The translations under genes were made by a program, and so were the position numbers. This document shows positions 29,182 to 39,609 of a DNA stretch of 64,000 bases, piece by piece. Every line of letters begins with the position of its first letter. The stretch's first letter is position 1. Origin of the DNA: Mycobacterium asiaticum DSM 44297 (GTDB taxonomy: Bacteria > Actinomycetota > Actinomycetes > Mycobacteriales > Mycobacteriaceae); assembly GCF_000613245.1 (NCBI RefSeq), contig NZ_HG964939.1:327931-391930 (forward strand). The letters are read 5' to 3'. The notes beneath the pieces were generated by a model. The model worked only from the letters and a program-made list of their open reading frames with translations, ran no database searches and was not told where the DNA came from.

Positions 29182-29583
29182 ATGCGCCTGATCCTGAATG
29201 TCATCTGGTTGGTTTTCGGTGGCCTCTGGTTGGCCCTCGGATACCTGCTCGCTGCGCTTGTCTGCTTCCTGCTCATCGTCACCATCCCGTTCGGCTTCGC
29301 GTCGCTGCGCATCGCGTCCTACGCGCTGTGGCCGTTCGGCCGGACGATCGTCGAGAAGCCGGGCGCTGGGACGGGCGCGTTGATCGGCAACGTCATCTGG
29401 GTGCTGCTGTTCGGAATCTGGCTGGCGATCGGGCATCTGGCGAGCGCGCTGGCGATGGCCATCACGATCATCGGGATTCCCTTGGCACTGGCGAACCTCA
29501 AACTGATCCCGGTGTCGCTGGTGCCGCTGGGCAAGGAAATCGTTCCGGCCGACGCGCCGGGCCGTTATGGGGTACCGGCATGA
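29182..29583 (+). CDS. YccF-domain inner membrane protein
   Basis: A 133-residue protein corresponding to Rv0870c. It holds two copies of the YccF domain pattern, NVIWLVFGGLWLALGYLLAALVCFLLIVTIPFGFASLRIA and NVIWVLLFGIWLAIGHLASALAMAITIIGIPLALANLKL, giving about four membrane helices. GGAGGAG precedes ATG 29182. Its stop overlaps the moaA2 start (ATGA), so it is the first gene of the moaA2-moaD2 transcript. Function is unknown. Confidence 0.9.
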   Translation: MRLILNVIWLVFGGLWLALGYLLAALVCFLLIVTIPFGFASLRIASYALWPFGRTIVEKPGAGTGALIGNVIWVLLFGIWLAIGHLASALAMAITIIGIPLALANLKLIPVSLVPLGKEIVPADAPGRYGVPA

Positions 29584-30659
29584 CCCTGACCGCGCTGGGA
29601 CTGCCAACCGTGCCGGGTCCGCGTTCGAGTGGGTCGTCGGAGGGTGCCCCCGCGCAAGGCCCGCTGATCGATACCTACGGCCGCATCGCGACCGATCTGC
29701 GGGTGTCCCTGACAGACCGCTGCAATCTGCGGTGCACCTACTGCATGCCTGAGCAGGGTCTGAATTGGTTGCCCGGCGACGAGCTGCTCACCCCGGAGGA
29801 ACTGATCCGGCTGATGCGCATCGCCGTGACCCGGCTGGGCGTCACCAGCGTGCGGTTCACCGGCGGTGAGCCACTACTGGTGCGCCACCTCGAAGACGTC
29901 ATTGCCGGAGCCGCGAGCCTGGATCCCCGTCCGGAGATATCCCTGACCACCAACGGGGTGGGGCTGGCCCGACGGGCGGCGGCATTGGCCGCGGCCGGTC
30001 TGGACCGGGTCAACGTGTCGCTGGACAGCATCGACCCCGACCACTTCGCCGCCATCACCCGCCGCAACCGCCTCGACGACGTGCTGGCCGGGCTGACGGC
30101 CGCCAGCGCGGCCCGACTCGGACCGGTCAAGGTGAACGCGGTGCTGGACCCCGCCACCGGCCGCGAGGACGTCGTCGAACTATTGCGGTACTGCCTCGGG
30201 TTGGGCTATCAGTTGCGCGTCATCGAGCAGATGCCCCTCGACGCCGGCCATCAGTGGCGCCGTGGCGCCGGGCTAAGCGCCGACGATGTGCTCGCGGCCC
30301 TGCGGCCGCATTTCCGGCTCCGGCCCGACCCGGCGCCGCGGGGTTCGGCGCCCGCCGAGCTGTGGCTGGTCGACACGGGCCCGAACACCCCGTCCGGAAA
30401 ATTCGGCATCATCGCCTCGGTGTCGCACGCGTTCTGCTCGGCGTGTGACCGCACCCGGCTGACCGCCGATGGGCAGATTCGCAGCTGCCTGTTCGCCACC
30501 GAGGAGACCGACCTCCGCGGGCTGCTGCGCGGCGGCGCCGACGATCACACCATCGAGGCGGCATGGCGCGCGGCGATGTGGGGCAAGCCCGCCGGCCACG
30601 GCATCAACGACGCCGGGTTCGTCCAACCCGACCGACCGATGAGTGCCATCGGTGGCTGA
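29580..30659 (+). CDS. moaA2: GTP 3',8-cyclase MoaA2
   Basis: Radical SAM enzyme for the first step of molybdenum cofactor synthesis, turning GTP into 3',8-cyclo-GTP. The 359-residue product carries the SAM cluster motif CNLRCTYC near residue 48, the GGEPLL motif, and the C-terminal cluster motif FCSACDRTRLTADGQIRSCLF. ATG 29580 overlaps the previous stop; the long frame upstream is not homologous. It ends KPAGHGIND...FVQPDRPMSAIGG with the conserved double glycine. MoaC2, encoded 3 kb away on the opposite strand, does the next step. Confidence 0.95.
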   Translation: MTLTALGLPTVPGPRSSGSSEGAPAQGPLIDTYGRIATDLRVSLTDRCNLRCTYCMPEQGLNWLPGDELLTPEELIRLMRIAVTRLGVTSVRFTGGEPLLVRHLEDVIAGAASLDPRPEISLTTNGVGLARRAAALAAAGLDRVNVSLDSIDPDHFAAITRRNRLDDVLAGLTAASAARLGPVKVNAVLDPATGREDVVELLRYCLGLGYQLRVIEQMPLDAGHQWRRGAGLSADDVLAALRPHFRLRPDPAPRGSAPAELWLVDTGPNTPSGKFGIIASVSHAFCSACDRTRLTADGQIRSCLFATEETDLRGLLRGGADDHTIEAAWRAAMWGKPAGHGINDAGFVQPDRPMSAIGG

Positions 30660-30927
30660 GAAATCCAGCGCGGATCAGATCGCGGTCACCGTTCGCTACT
30701 TCGCGGCTGCCCGCGCGGCGGCGGGTACCGAGTCGGAAACGCTCGCGTTGCGAACGGGTACCACCGTGGCCGAGTTGATTAAGGAACTCGCGAATCGGGG
30801 TACTCCGCTGGCAACGGTGTTGAGCCGCTGCTCCTATCTACTGGACGGAATTGCCGTCCGAGATGAGACGTCGACGTTATCCGCCGGAAACACGGTTGAC
30901 GTACTTCCGCCCTTCGCTGGCGGTTAA
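30652..30927 (+). CDS. moaD2: Molybdopterin synthase small subunit MoaD2
   Basis: A 91-residue ubiquitin-fold sulfur carrier with the required C-terminal Gly-Gly (VDVLPPFAGG) that is adenylated and thiocarboxylated before donating sulfur to cyclic pyranopterin monophosphate together with MoaE. Core signature: VTVRYFAAARAAAGTESETL. GTG 30652 overlaps the moaA2 end by 8 bp; GTG 30643 is an alternative (94 residues). The stop is 3 bp before the CRP box of rpfA. Confidence 0.93.
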   Translation: MAEKSSADQIAVTVRYFAAARAAAGTESETLALRTGTTVAELIKELANRGTPLATVLSRCSYLLDGIAVRDETSTLSAGNTVDVLPPFAGG

Positions 30928-30930
30928 AAC

Positions 30931-30946
30931 TGTGACATATCTCACG
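30931..30946. promoter_or_regulatory. CRP-type site in the rpfA promoter region
   Basis: TGTGACATATCTCACG matches TGTGA-N6-TCACA with a single mismatch at the last base. It lies about 410 bp upstream of rpfA, ahead of the riboswitch leader. Activation of rpfA by the cAMP receptor protein Rv3676 is reported for M. tuberculosis, so this looks conserved. Confidence 0.75.
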
Positions 30947-30961
30947 TAACGGAAAGATAAC
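30946..30961. promoter_or_regulatory. Possible MtrA box
   Basis: GTAAC at 30946-30950 and ATAAC at 30957-30961 form an 11-bp-spaced direct repeat, as in the GTAAC-N6-GTAAC motif bound by the response regulator MtrA in actinobacteria. It directly abuts the CRP site. The second half-site has one mismatch, so this is tentative. Confidence 0.4.
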
Positions 30962-31146
30962 AACCCGGCCACGCTCCGATTTCGGGTGCTATGAGCTGGG
31001 CAAACGTCGACCGTTCCTGGCGTTTTGCGCGGCGGCTGTGACCAAAACGCCCGTTTCATCCAGACGTGACGAGATCGCTTGAACCCGCTAGCGTCTCGGG
31101 GGGTTCGTCAAACCAACCCGAATGACGAGCCCTCCCTTACCTATAA

Positions 31147-32289
<1,143 letters not shown>

Positions 32290-32313
32290 GGTGGCGGCCT
32301 GAGCCCAGCCGGT

Positions 32314-32739
32314 TCAGGCCGAACCCACCCATTCCTCACCACCGTCGTCGAAGAACTGGTGCTTCCACACCGGTAGTCGTTCCTTGATGGTGTCCACCAA
32401 CTCCGCGCAGGTGCTGAAAGCGGCCTGGCGATGGTCCGCGGCGACCGCGGCCACCAAAGCGGCCTGCCCGATGTGTAGTACCCCGATACGGTGGCTGGCC
32501 GCGACCGCGCGCACACCGCTGGCTCGCTCGGCGACGTCGGCGACCACCTCGGCGAACACCTGCTGAGCCGACGGGTGTGCGGAGTATTCGAGCCGCACCA
32601 CCTGCCGTCCGCCGTCGTGGTCGCGGATCATGCCGACGAAGCCGACGACGGCTCCCGCGGACTGGTGGCCGACCAGGGCCTCGTGTTCGGCGAGCGAGAT
32701 CGGCTGCTCGGTCACTGCGGCGCGCAGGACCAGGGTCAT
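32314..32739 (-). CDS. moaE2: Molybdopterin synthase large subunit MoaE2
   Basis: A 141-residue catalytic subunit that, with MoaD, inserts two sulfurs into cyclic pyranopterin monophosphate. Visible motifs are [83 protein letters not shown], with the catalytic lysines in [13 protein letters not shown] 32739 overlaps the mog stop by 4 bp. It is the third gene of moaC2-mog-moaE2. Confidence 0.94.
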   Translation of the reverse strand: MTLVLRAAVTEQPISLAEHEALVGHQSAGAVVGFVGMIRDHDGGRQVVRLEYSAHPSAQQVFAEVVADVAERASGVRAVAASHRIGVLHIGQAALVAAVAADHRQAAFSTCAELVDTIKERLPVWKHQFFDDGGEEWVGSA

Positions 32740-33215
32740 CGCCGGTGATCTTTGCCGGCGAGCTGATCCAGTGCGTGGTTGAGCACCTCGGCGAGGACCC
32801 CGAGTCCGTCCCGAACGCCGCCGGGCGATCCCGGCAGGTTGATGATCAACGTCTGGCCCGCCACCCCGCACACCCCGCGCGACAGTACCGCGGTCGGCAC
32901 CTTTGACTCGCCCGCACGCCGGATGGCGTCGGCCAGCCCGGGAATGACGAAATCCAGCACGGCCACAGTCTGTTCCGGGGTGCTGTCGGTGGGGGAGATG
33001 CCGGTGCCGCCGGAGGTGATCACCACGTCGACACCGTCGTCGAGAGCATCGTTCAGTGCCTCACCGACCGGGTTGCCGTCGGCGACCACCTGAGGCTGCA
33101 CCGGCAAAAACCCGTGCTTCTCCAGCCATTCCGCGATGATCGGCCCGGTTTCGTCGGTGTAGGTACCGCTGGCGGCTCGGGTGCTGGCGATGATGACGCG
33201 GGCGGTGCGGCTCAT
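32736..33215 (-). CDS. mog: Molybdopterin adenylyltransferase Mog
   Basis: A 159-residue MogA-type protein that adenylates molybdopterin before molybdenum insertion. The nucleotide-binding signature [20 protein letters not shown] and the later [19 protein letters not shown] are typical. ATG 33215 overlaps the moaC2 stop (ATGA), and its own stop overlaps moaE2, so all three are translationally linked. It corresponds to Rv0865. Confidence 0.94.
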   Translation of the reverse strand: MSRTARVIIASTRAASGTYTDETGPIIAEWLEKHGFLPVQPQVVADGNPVGEALNDALDDGVDVVITSGGTGISPTDSTPEQTVAVLDFVIPGLADAIRRAGESKVPTAVLSRGVCGVAGQTLIINLPGSPGGVRDGLGVLAEVLNHALDQLAGKDHRR

Positions 33216-33715
33216 GGCCGCACCCAACTTCCGCGACGACCGCCTTCTTTGCGAAGTACCCGAATGTCGTCGATGCGCGCGGCCGGGTCGACCGCCTTGA
33301 TCATGTCGTACAGGGTCAGGGCCGCCACACTCACCGCGGTCAACGCCTCCATCTCCACCCCAGTTCGGTCGGTGCTGCGCACCATAGCAGTGATCTCGAT
33401 CTCCGCTTTGCCGACGGCGAAATCGACATCCACTCCGGTGAGGGCAAGCTGATGGCACAACGGGATCAGCTCACTGGTGCGCTTGGCCGCCAGGATGCCC
33501 GCTACCCGGGCGGTGGCCAGCGCATCACCCTTGGGCAGACCGCCGCTGGAGATCAGCGCCACGACTTCCGCAGCGGTACGCACGACACCGGCCGCGACGG
33601 CGGTACGTCGCGTCGTTCCTTTTTCGGTGACGTCGACCATGTGCGCTGCTCCTCGCTCATCGAGGTGAGACAGCGCGTTCACCGGGGCTTCAGACGGCCC
33701 GGCCGCCCCGGACAT
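33212..33715 (-). CDS. moaC2: Cyclic pyranopterin monophosphate synthase MoaC2
   Basis: A 167-residue enzyme, the same length as Rv0864, converting 3',8-cyclo-GTP to cyclic pyranopterin monophosphate. Conserved motifs: [64 protein letters not shown], with the catalytic Lys/Asp in this last motif. It leads the moaC2-mog-moaE2 operon, possibly after the small upstream gene 9 bp away. Confidence 0.95.
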   Translation of the reverse strand: MSGAAGPSEAPVNALSHLDERGAAHMVDVTEKGTTRRTAVAAGVVRTAAEVVALISSGGLPKGDALATARVAGILAAKRTSELIPLCHQLALTGVDVDFAVGKAEIEITAMVRSTDRTGVEMEALTAVSVAALTLYDMIKAVDPAARIDDIRVLRKEGGRRGSWVRP

Positions 33716-33724
33716 GCCGATGAC

Positions 33725-33919
33725 CTACCAGGTCGCGTCGGTCACCGGATGGACATAGGGCAGCTCGTCGGCGGGCACCGGGAACACCACCTCACCAAAG
33801 GGTGAGAGCGCACCCGTGCGGTCTGTGACGAGTTCGCTCACCGCGTGGTCGTCCGGGTCGGTGGTCGGCCAGCCGTTGTCCACGTACTTTGCTTTGCCTC
33901 TGTCAGCCACGCGCTCCAT
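33725..33919 (-). CDS. Small conserved hypothetical protein
   Basis: A 64-residue protein at the position of Rv0863, ending 9 bp before moaC2 on the same strand. The sequence [64 protein letters not shown] has no membrane segment and no motif I recognise. It is acidic and proline-containing, consistent with a small soluble protein. Synteny and its length argue it is real; function unknown. Confidence 0.65.
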   Translation of the reverse strand: MERVADRGKAKYVDNGWPTTDPDDHAVSELVTDRTGALSPFGEVVFPVPADELPYVHPVTDATW

Positions 33920-33982
33920 TCTGACAGGTCGTCACACCGTGTGCGGCGGAAGGCTGCCGGTCGCGCCTAGGCTTGATCAGCA

Positions 33983-36238
33983 ATGACCGAACATTCCCCG
34001 GATATTCCGCTGGGGTCCTGGCTGGCCGACTTGCCCGACGAGCGGCTGATCCTGCTGCTGGAGCTGCGACCGGACCTCGCCCAGCCGCCGCCCGGCAGCA
34101 TCGCGGCGCTGGCCGCGCGCGCCCAGGCGCGTCAGTCGGTAAAGGCTGCCACCGACGATCTCGATTTCTTGCGGCTGGCCGTGCTCGACGCGCTCTTGGT
34201 GCTGCAGGCCGACGCCGAACCAGTCCCGGCCTCGAAGTTGCTGACGTTGCTTGGGGACCACGCAGCCGAGGACGACGTCGCCGCCGCACTGGACGACCTT
34301 CGGGACCGCGCGCTGGTGTGGGGCGAGAACACAGTGCACGTGGCCGCCGACGCGGGGACGGCCTTGCCGTGGCATCCCGGTCAGGTCACGCTCGAGGACC
34401 GCACCCATACCGGGGATGAGATCTCGGCCCTGATCGCTTCGGTCGATGATGCGCAACGCGAAGTCCTCGAGAAGCTGCTCGAAGGTTCACCGATGGGACG
34501 CACCCGCGACGCGGCCCCCGGCGCTCCGCCGGACCGGCCGGTGCCCCGGTTGCTGGCGACGGGCCTGCTGCGACGCATCGATGCCGAGACGGTGATCCTG
34601 CCGCGCCACGTAGCGCAGGTGTTGCGCGGCGAGAGCCCGGGCCCGATGCGGCTCACCCAGCCGGATCCGACCGTCTCGAAAACCAAACCCGCGGACGTCG
34701 ACGCGGCGGCCGCCGGCGCGGTCATCGACCTGCTGCGCGAGGTCGACGTGCTGCTCGAAAACCTGGGTACCGCACCGGTTGCCGAGCTACGCAGCGGCGG
34801 CTTGGGGGTTCGTGATCTCAAACGACTCTCGAAGATGACCGGAATCGACGAGCCGCGGCTCGGGCTGGTGCTTGAACTTTCGGCCGCGGCGGGCCTGATC
34901 GCCAGTGGCATCCCGGACCCCGAGCCCTCGCAAGGTGATGGGCCATACTGGGCCCCGACGACGTCGGCCGACCGGTTCACCACGCTCGGCGCCGCCGATC
35001 GTTGGTACCTACTGGCCAGCACCTGGCTGGAGCTGCCGGGCCGGCCAGCATTGATTGGCACCAGAGGCCCCGACGCCAAACCGTATGGCGCCCTGTCGGA
35101 TTCGCTGTTCTCCACCGCCGCGCCATTGGACCGGCGGCTGTTGCTGGGCATGCTGGCCGCACTACCGCCGGGCGCCGGGGTCGACGCGAAGAGCGCCTCG
35201 GCGGCTTTGATCTGGCGCCGCCCGCGTTGGGCCCGTCGGCTTCAGCCCGAACCCGTCGCCGATCTGCTCGCCGAGAGCCATGCGCTGGGCCTGGTGGGGC
35301 GCGGAGCGATCAGTACGCCCGGTCGCGCCCTGCTTGCCGACAACGCCGATCCCGGTGCCGTCGTCGCCGCGATGACGCATGCGTTGCCCGAACCGATCGA
35401 CCACTTTCTGCTCCAAGCCGACCTCACCGTCGTGGTACCGGGGCCGCTGGAGCGTGACCTCGCCGATGAACTGTCCGCCGTCGCTACTGTCGAATCCGCT
35501 GGCGCGGCAATGGTTTACCGGGTCAGCGAGCAGTCGATCCGGCATGCACTCGACGTCGGCAAAACCCGCGACTGGATGCACGCCTTCTTTGCCCATCATT
35601 CCAAAACCCCGGTGCCGCAGGGACTCACCTATCTCATTGACGACGTCGCCCGCCGCCACGGTCAGCTGCGCATCGGCATGGCCGCATCGTTTGTCCGCTG
35701 CGAGGACCCGGCACTGCTGGCTCAGGCCATTGCGGCCCCGGCGGCCGAACGGCTGCATTTGCGCGCGCTCGCGCCGACCGTGGCGGTCTCGCCGGCGCCG
35801 ATAGCCGACGTGCTGGTGGCGTTGCGTTCGGCGGGATTCGCACCGGCCGCCGAGGATTCCACCGGTGCGATCGTGGACATGCGCAGCCGAGGCGCCCGCG
35901 TGCCGGTGCCGCAGCAGCGCCGGCCGTACCGGCCCGCGCAGCGACCCAGCGCCGAGACGCTGCAGGCTGTCGTCGCCGTGCTGCGTAAGGTGACCGCGGC
36001 GCCGTTCGGGAATAACCGCGTGGACCCCGCGGTTGCAATGTCGTTGCTGCAGCGAGCCGCCCAGGACCAGGAAACGGTGCTGATCGGATACCTGGACGCC
36101 GCGGGCGTGGCCACCCAGCGGGTGGTGGCTCCGGTCGTCGTCAAGGGCGGTCAGCTGGTGGCGTTCGATTCGGCTTCGGGGCGGATGCGTGATTTCGCGA
36201 TCCACCGCATCACGTCGGTAATGGCGGCCGAGGAATAG
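33983..36238 (+). CDS. Helicase-associated (XPB/Ssl2-like) domain protein
   Basis: A 751-residue protein corresponding to Rv0862c, immediately before the XPB gene. No Walker A or DExH box is visible, so it is not itself a helicase motor. The N terminus is a helical region (LGSWLADLPDERLILLLELRPDL), the middle contains winged-helix-like segments (LRSGGLGVRDLKRLSKMTGIDEPRLGLVLELSAAAGLI), and the C terminus resembles the helicase conserved C-terminal domain (VLIGYLDAAGVATQRVVAPVVVKGGQLVAFDSASGRMRDFAIHRITSV). Likely a DNA-binding partner of XPB in repair. Confidence 0.86.
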   Translation: MTEHSPDIPLGSWLADLPDERLILLLELRPDLAQPPPGSIAALAARAQARQSVKAATDDLDFLRLAVLDALLVLQADAEPVPASKLLTLLGDHAAEDDVAAALDDLRDRALVWGENTVHVAADAGTALPWHPGQVTLEDRTHTGDEISALIASVDDAQREVLEKLLEGSPMGRTRDAAPGAPPDRPVPRLLATGLLRRIDAETVILPRHVAQVLRGESPGPMRLTQPDPTVSKTKPADVDAAAAGAVIDLLREVDVLLENLGTAPVAELRSGGLGVRDLKRLSKMTGIDEPRLGLVLELSAAAGLIASGIPDPEPSQGDGPYWAPTTSADRFTTLGAADRWYLLASTWLELPGRPALIGTRGPDAKPYGALSDSLFSTAAPLDRRLLLGMLAALPPGAGVDAKSASAALIWRRPRWARRLQPEPVADLLAESHALGLVGRGAISTPGRALLADNADPGAVVAAMTHALPEPIDHFLLQADLTVVVPGPLERDLADELSAVATVESAGAAMVYRVSEQSIRHALDVGKTRDWMHAFFAHHSKTPVPQGLTYLIDDVARRHGQLRIGMAASFVRCEDPALLAQAIAAPAAERLHLRALAPTVAVSPAPIADVLVALRSAGFAPAAEDSTGAIVDMRSRGARVPVPQQRRPYRPAQRPSAETLQAVVAVLRKVTAAPFGNNRVDPAVAMSLLQRAAQDQETVLIGYLDAAGVATQRVVAPVVVKGGQLVAFDSASGRMRDFAIHRITSVMAAEE

Positions 36239-36254
36239 TGGAGAGGAGTTGCAG

Positions 36255-37904
36255 GTGCCTGACGGGCCGTTGATCGTGCAGTCGGACAAGACCGTGCTGC
36301 TCGAGGTGGACCATGAACTGGCCGGTGCCGCACGTGCCGCCATCGCGCCGTTCGCCGAGCTGGAGCGCGCCCCCGAGCATGTCCATACCTACCGAATCAC
36401 CCCGCTGGCGCTGTGGAATGCCCGCGCCGCCGGTCACGATGCCGAGCAGGTTGTCGACGCGCTGGTCAGCTTTTCCCGCTACGCCGTCCCACAGCCGTTG
36501 CTGGTCGACATCGTCGACACCATGGCCCGTTACGGCCGGCTGCAACTGGTCAAGCATCCCGCGCACGGGCTGACATTGGTGAGTCTTGACCGCGCGGTGC
36601 TCGAGGAAGTGCTGCGCAATAAGAAGATCGCCCCGATGCTGGGCGCCCGCATTGACGATGACACCGTCGTGGTCCATCCCAGCGAGCGGGGCCGCGTCAA
36701 GCAGATGCTGCTCAAAATTGGTTGGCCCGCCGAAGATCTCGCCGGCTACGTGGACGGCGAGGCGCATGCGATCAGTCTGCAGCCCGACGGCTGGGAACTG
36801 CGCGACTACCAGCAGCTGGCTACCGAGTCGTTCTGGGCTGGAGGTTCGGGCGTGGTGGTGCTCCCCTGCGGTGCCGGCAAGACTCTGGTCGGCGCGGCCG
36901 CGATGGCCAAAGCCCAAGCCACCACGCTGATCCTGGTCACCAACATCGTCGCGGCGCGGCAGTGGAAGCGTGAACTGGTGGCGCGTACCTCGCTGACCGA
37001 GGACGAGATCGGCGAATATTCCGGGGAGCGCAAAGAGATTCGGCCCATCACCATCTCGACGTATCAGATGGTCACTCGACGCACCAAGGGTGAGTACCGC
37101 CACCTGGAGCTGTTCGACAGCCGCGACTGGGGCCTGATCATCTACGACGAGGTGCACCTGTTGCCGGCGCCGGTATTCCGGATGACCGCCGACCTTCAAT
37201 CCAAACGGCGACTGGGGCTGACCGCCACGCTGATCCGCGAAGACGGACGTGAGGGCGACGTCTTCTCGTTGATCGGCCCCAAACGCTATGACGCGCCGTG
37301 GAAGGACATTGAAGCTCAGGGCTGGATTGCCCCGGCCGAGTGTGTGGAAGTACGGGTCACGATGACCGACAACGAGCGGATGATGTACGCCACCGCCGAG
37401 CCGGAGGAACGTTATCGGCTTTGTTCGACGGTGCACACCAAAATCGCTGTGGTCAAATCTATTTTGAAGAACCACCCGGGTGAACAGACGCTGGTGATCG
37501 GCGCCTACCTCGACCAGCTCGACGAGCTCGGCGCGGAGCTGGACGCGCCGGTGATTCAGGGCGCCACCAAAACCAAGGAACGCGAAGCGTTGTTCGATGC
37601 TTTCCGCCGGGGTGAGATCTCCACGCTGGTGGTCTCGAAGGTGGCAAACTTCTCCATCGACCTTCCGGAAGCCTCCGTGGCGGTTCAGGTTTCGGGCACG
37701 TTCGGCTCCCGACAGGAAGAGGCCCAACGGTTGGGCCGGCTGCTGCGGCCCAAGGCCGACGGCGGCGGCGCCATCTTCTATTCGGTGGTGGCGCGCGACA
37801 GCCTCGACGCCGAATACGCCGCACACCGGCAGCGGTTCCTCGCCGAACAGGGCTACGGCTACATCATCCGCGACGCCGACGACCTGCTGGGGCCCGCTAT
37901 CTAA
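36255..37904 (+). CDS. ercc3: DNA repair helicase XPB (Ercc3)
   Basis: A 549-residue superfamily 2 helicase (Rv0861c). After an N-terminal damage-recognition-like domain, Walker A LPCGAGKTLVG lies near residue 204, the DEVH box (IIYDEVHLLPAPVF) near 297, TATLIRED with the XPB-specific Arg-Glu-Asp motif near 328, and motif VI RQEEAQRLGRLLRPK near 490. XPB unwinds 3'-5' in repair. GTG 36255 follows GAGAGGAG by six bases; TTG 36249 overlaps that site and is less likely. The stop codon lies inside a 19-bp tandem repeat. Confidence 0.93.
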   Translation: MPDGPLIVQSDKTVLLEVDHELAGAARAAIAPFAELERAPEHVHTYRITPLALWNARAAGHDAEQVVDALVSFSRYAVPQPLLVDIVDTMARYGRLQLVKHPAHGLTLVSLDRAVLEEVLRNKKIAPMLGARIDDDTVVVHPSERGRVKQMLLKIGWPAEDLAGYVDGEAHAISLQPDGWELRDYQQLATESFWAGGSGVVVLPCGAGKTLVGAAAMAKAQATTLILVTNIVAARQWKRELVARTSLTEDEIGEYSGERKEIRPITISTYQMVTRRTKGEYRHLELFDSRDWGLIIYDEVHLLPAPVFRMTADLQSKRRLGLTATLIREDGREGDVFSLIGPKRYDAPWKDIEAQGWIAPAECVEVRVTMTDNERMMYATAEPEERYRLCSTVHTKIAVVKSILKNHPGEQTLVIGAYLDQLDELGAELDAPVIQGATKTKEREALFDAFRRGEISTLVVSKVANFSIDLPEASVAVQVSGTFGSRQEEAQRLGRLLRPKADGGGAIFYSVVARDSLDAEYAAHRQRFLAEQGYGYIIRDADDLLGPAI

Positions 37905-37951
37905 CGCTGCGCCCGCAATCTAGCGCTGCGCCCGCTATCTAGCGCTGTGCC
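37895..37951. repeat. 19-bp tandem repeat over the XPB stop codon
   Basis: Three units of CGCWATCTARCGCTGYGCC occupy 37895-37913, 37914-37932 and 37933-37951, differing by one to three bases. The first contains the XPB stop (TAA at 37902-37904). The array runs directly into the left arm of the palindrome at 37951. Confidence 0.85.
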
Positions 37952-38012
37952 GCGAGCAGACGCAGAATCGCACCGAACCCTTTGGGTTTGTGCGATTCTG
38001 CGTCTGCTCGCG
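37951..38012. terminator. Long palindrome (copy A) at the XPB/thiolase convergence
   Basis: Two perfectly complementary 23-base arms (37951-37973 and 37990-38012) begin CGCGAGCAGACGCAGAA and enclose a further AACCC-TTT-GGGTT hairpin. The transcript would fold into an almost uninterrupted stem of about 28 bp. It lies between convergent genes, so a bidirectional terminator is likely, although no U-tract follows. Its end sequence recurs at 44977 and 59978. Confidence 0.75.
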
Positions 38013-39182
38013 CTACTCCGCTACTCGCGCTACTACTAGAGGGACAGGATCGTCGCCGACGCGGTGCCCGGTGCACCATAGACCTGCGCCAGGCCAACAC
38101 GGGGGTTGCCCGGCACCTGGCGTTCGCCGGCTTGCCCCCCGTAGTTGGCGCACCAGCTCATGCATCTGCCGCAATCCGGAGGCGCCGATCGGCTCGCCAT
38201 TGGCGATCAGACCGCCGTCGGTGTTGACCGGCAGCGAGCCGTGGATCTCGGTGGCGCCGTCGGCCAACAGCTTCTCCTGCTCACCGTCGGCGCACAGGCC
38301 CGTCTCGGCCATATGGATCACCTCGTTGCCGGCGTCGGTGTCCTGCAGCTGGGCAACATCGACGTCCTCGGGCCCGATGCCCGCCGCCTCGTAGGCCGCC
38401 TTCGCGGCATAGACGGTCGGCGAGACGTCCTCGTCCAGCGGGGCGAAGGTGGCATGCACCTCATAGGCGCCGTAACGGCGGGTGCGGATCTCGCAGGCAC
38501 GCACGTACACCGGCTTGTCCGTGAACTTGTGCGCCATGTCGGCCCGGCACATGACGACCGCCGCGGCCCCCTCGTCGGGCGCACAGAACATGTACTGCGT
38601 GAGCGGATAATTGAGCACGGCCGAGTTCAGGATCTCTTCCTCGGAAATCGCTTTGCGCCGGAAAGCATTCGGGTTCAGCGCACCGTTGCGGAAGTTCTTG
38701 GCGGCCACCTTGGCCAGGGTGGCCTGGGAGATGTTGTGGTCGTGCAGGTACTTGTTGGCCTTCATGCCAAAGAACTTGGTCGTGACGAACTGGCCGTTCT
38801 GGGCGTACCACTGCGGCAGCGCCAACTTGGCGGGGTCATCGGTGAACGCACCGCGCGGATGCTTGTCCAGGCCGATCGCGATGCCGAGGTCATACTTGCC
38901 CAGCCGGATCGTGTCCGCCGTCTGCTGTATGGCGCTGGCAGCGGTGGCGCAGGCGTTGAACACGTTGGTGAACGTGATGCCGGTCAGCCCGACCAGGCGG
39001 GTCACGGCGTCGGGGTTGGACACCTCGTGGCTACCGCCGAACCCGAACTGGATGTCCTTCCACTCCACTCCAGCGTCGGTCAGCGCGGCCTGGATCGCTT
39101 CGGCGCCCATTTGCATCGCGGTCTTGTCGAACCGGCCGAACGGGTGCAACCCCACGCCGATGATCGCCACATCGTTGGTCAT
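38013..39182 (-). CDS. Thiolase / SCP-x-like lipid-transfer acyltransferase, C terminus frameshifted
   Basis: A 389-residue thiolase-fold protein beginning MTNDVAIIGVGLHPFGRF with the nucleophilic Cys in NVFNACATAASAI near residue 90 and GLIANGEPIGASGLRQMHELVRQLRG near the end. After LRG the reading frame becomes unlike thiolase. Dropping one base from a run of six C (38135-38140, top strand) restores a normal ending, LRGQAGERQVPGNPRVGLAQVYG...SATILSL, with a stop at 38036-38038 and a 381-residue product. So this is a recent frameshift or a sequence error. Similar to Rv1627c-type proteins, paired with a DUF35 partner. Confidence 0.85.
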   Translation of the reverse strand: MTNDVAIIGVGLHPFGRFDKTAMQMGAEAIQAALTDAGVEWKDIQFGFGGSHEVSNPDAVTRLVGLTGITFTNVFNACATAASAIQQTADTIRLGKYDLGIAIGLDKHPRGAFTDDPAKLALPQWYAQNGQFVTTKFFGMKANKYLHDHNISQATLAKVAAKNFRNGALNPNAFRRKAISEEEILNSAVLNYPLTQYMFCAPDEGAAAVVMCRADMAHKFTDKPVYVRACEIRTRRYGAYEVHATFAPLDEDVSPTVYAAKAAYEAAGIGPEDVDVAQLQDTDAGNEVIHMAETGLCADGEQEKLLADGATEIHGSLPVNTDGGLIANGEPIGASGLRQMHELVRQLRGASRRTPGAGQPPCWPGAGLWCTGHRVGDDPVPLVVARVAE

Positions 39183-39183
39183 C

Positions 39184-39609
39184 TCACGCCCCCTCGGAGA
39201 CCGGTTGGAACGCGAAGGTCAAAATCTCGTTGCCTTCTTCGTCGGTGGTCAGCGGGACGAACGTCAGGTCTACCTGTTGACCGAATTGCAGCTTGGCCGG
39301 GTCGTTCTCGGTAAGCCGGCCTTCGACGCGGATGACGTCATCGAGCTGGACCAGGCCGACCCCGAACGGGACGAAGTCCTTGCCCGTCGGGCCGGCATAG
39401 GGGGCGCCCGGCGGAAATCCCTGGGTGGTCCATGCCACCAGACTGCCGCGCCGGGGCAATAGCACCTCGCTCATTTCTCCGAGGCTGCAGCGCGGACACC
39501 ACTGCTGCACCGGGAACGTCGTGGCCCCACAGCTGCCGCAGCGACTCCCGATGAGCTGCGGGTTCTCATCAGGCCAGGTCGAGATGTCGGGGGCAAGTAC
39601 CTTCTGCAT
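39184..39609 (-). CDS. DUF35 OB-fold / zinc-ribbon partner of the thiolase
   Basis: A 141-residue protein. An N-terminal rubredoxin-like zinc ribbon ([18 protein letters not shown], residues ~24-41) precedes an OB-fold ([38 protein letters not shown]). DUF35 proteins form complexes with SCP-x-type thiolases in steroid side-chain or acyl-CoA degradation. It ends one base before the thiolase start, so the two form an operon; this supports the thiolase assignment as an acyl-CoA lyase or hydrolase complex. Confidence 0.9.
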   Translation of the reverse strand: MQKVLAPDISTWPDENPQLIGSRCGSCGATTFPVQQWCPRCSLGEMSEVLLPRRGSLVAWTTQGFPPGAPYAGPTGKDFVPFGVGLVQLDDVIRVEGRLTENDPAKLQFGQQVDLTFVPLTTDEEGNEILTFAFQPVSEGA

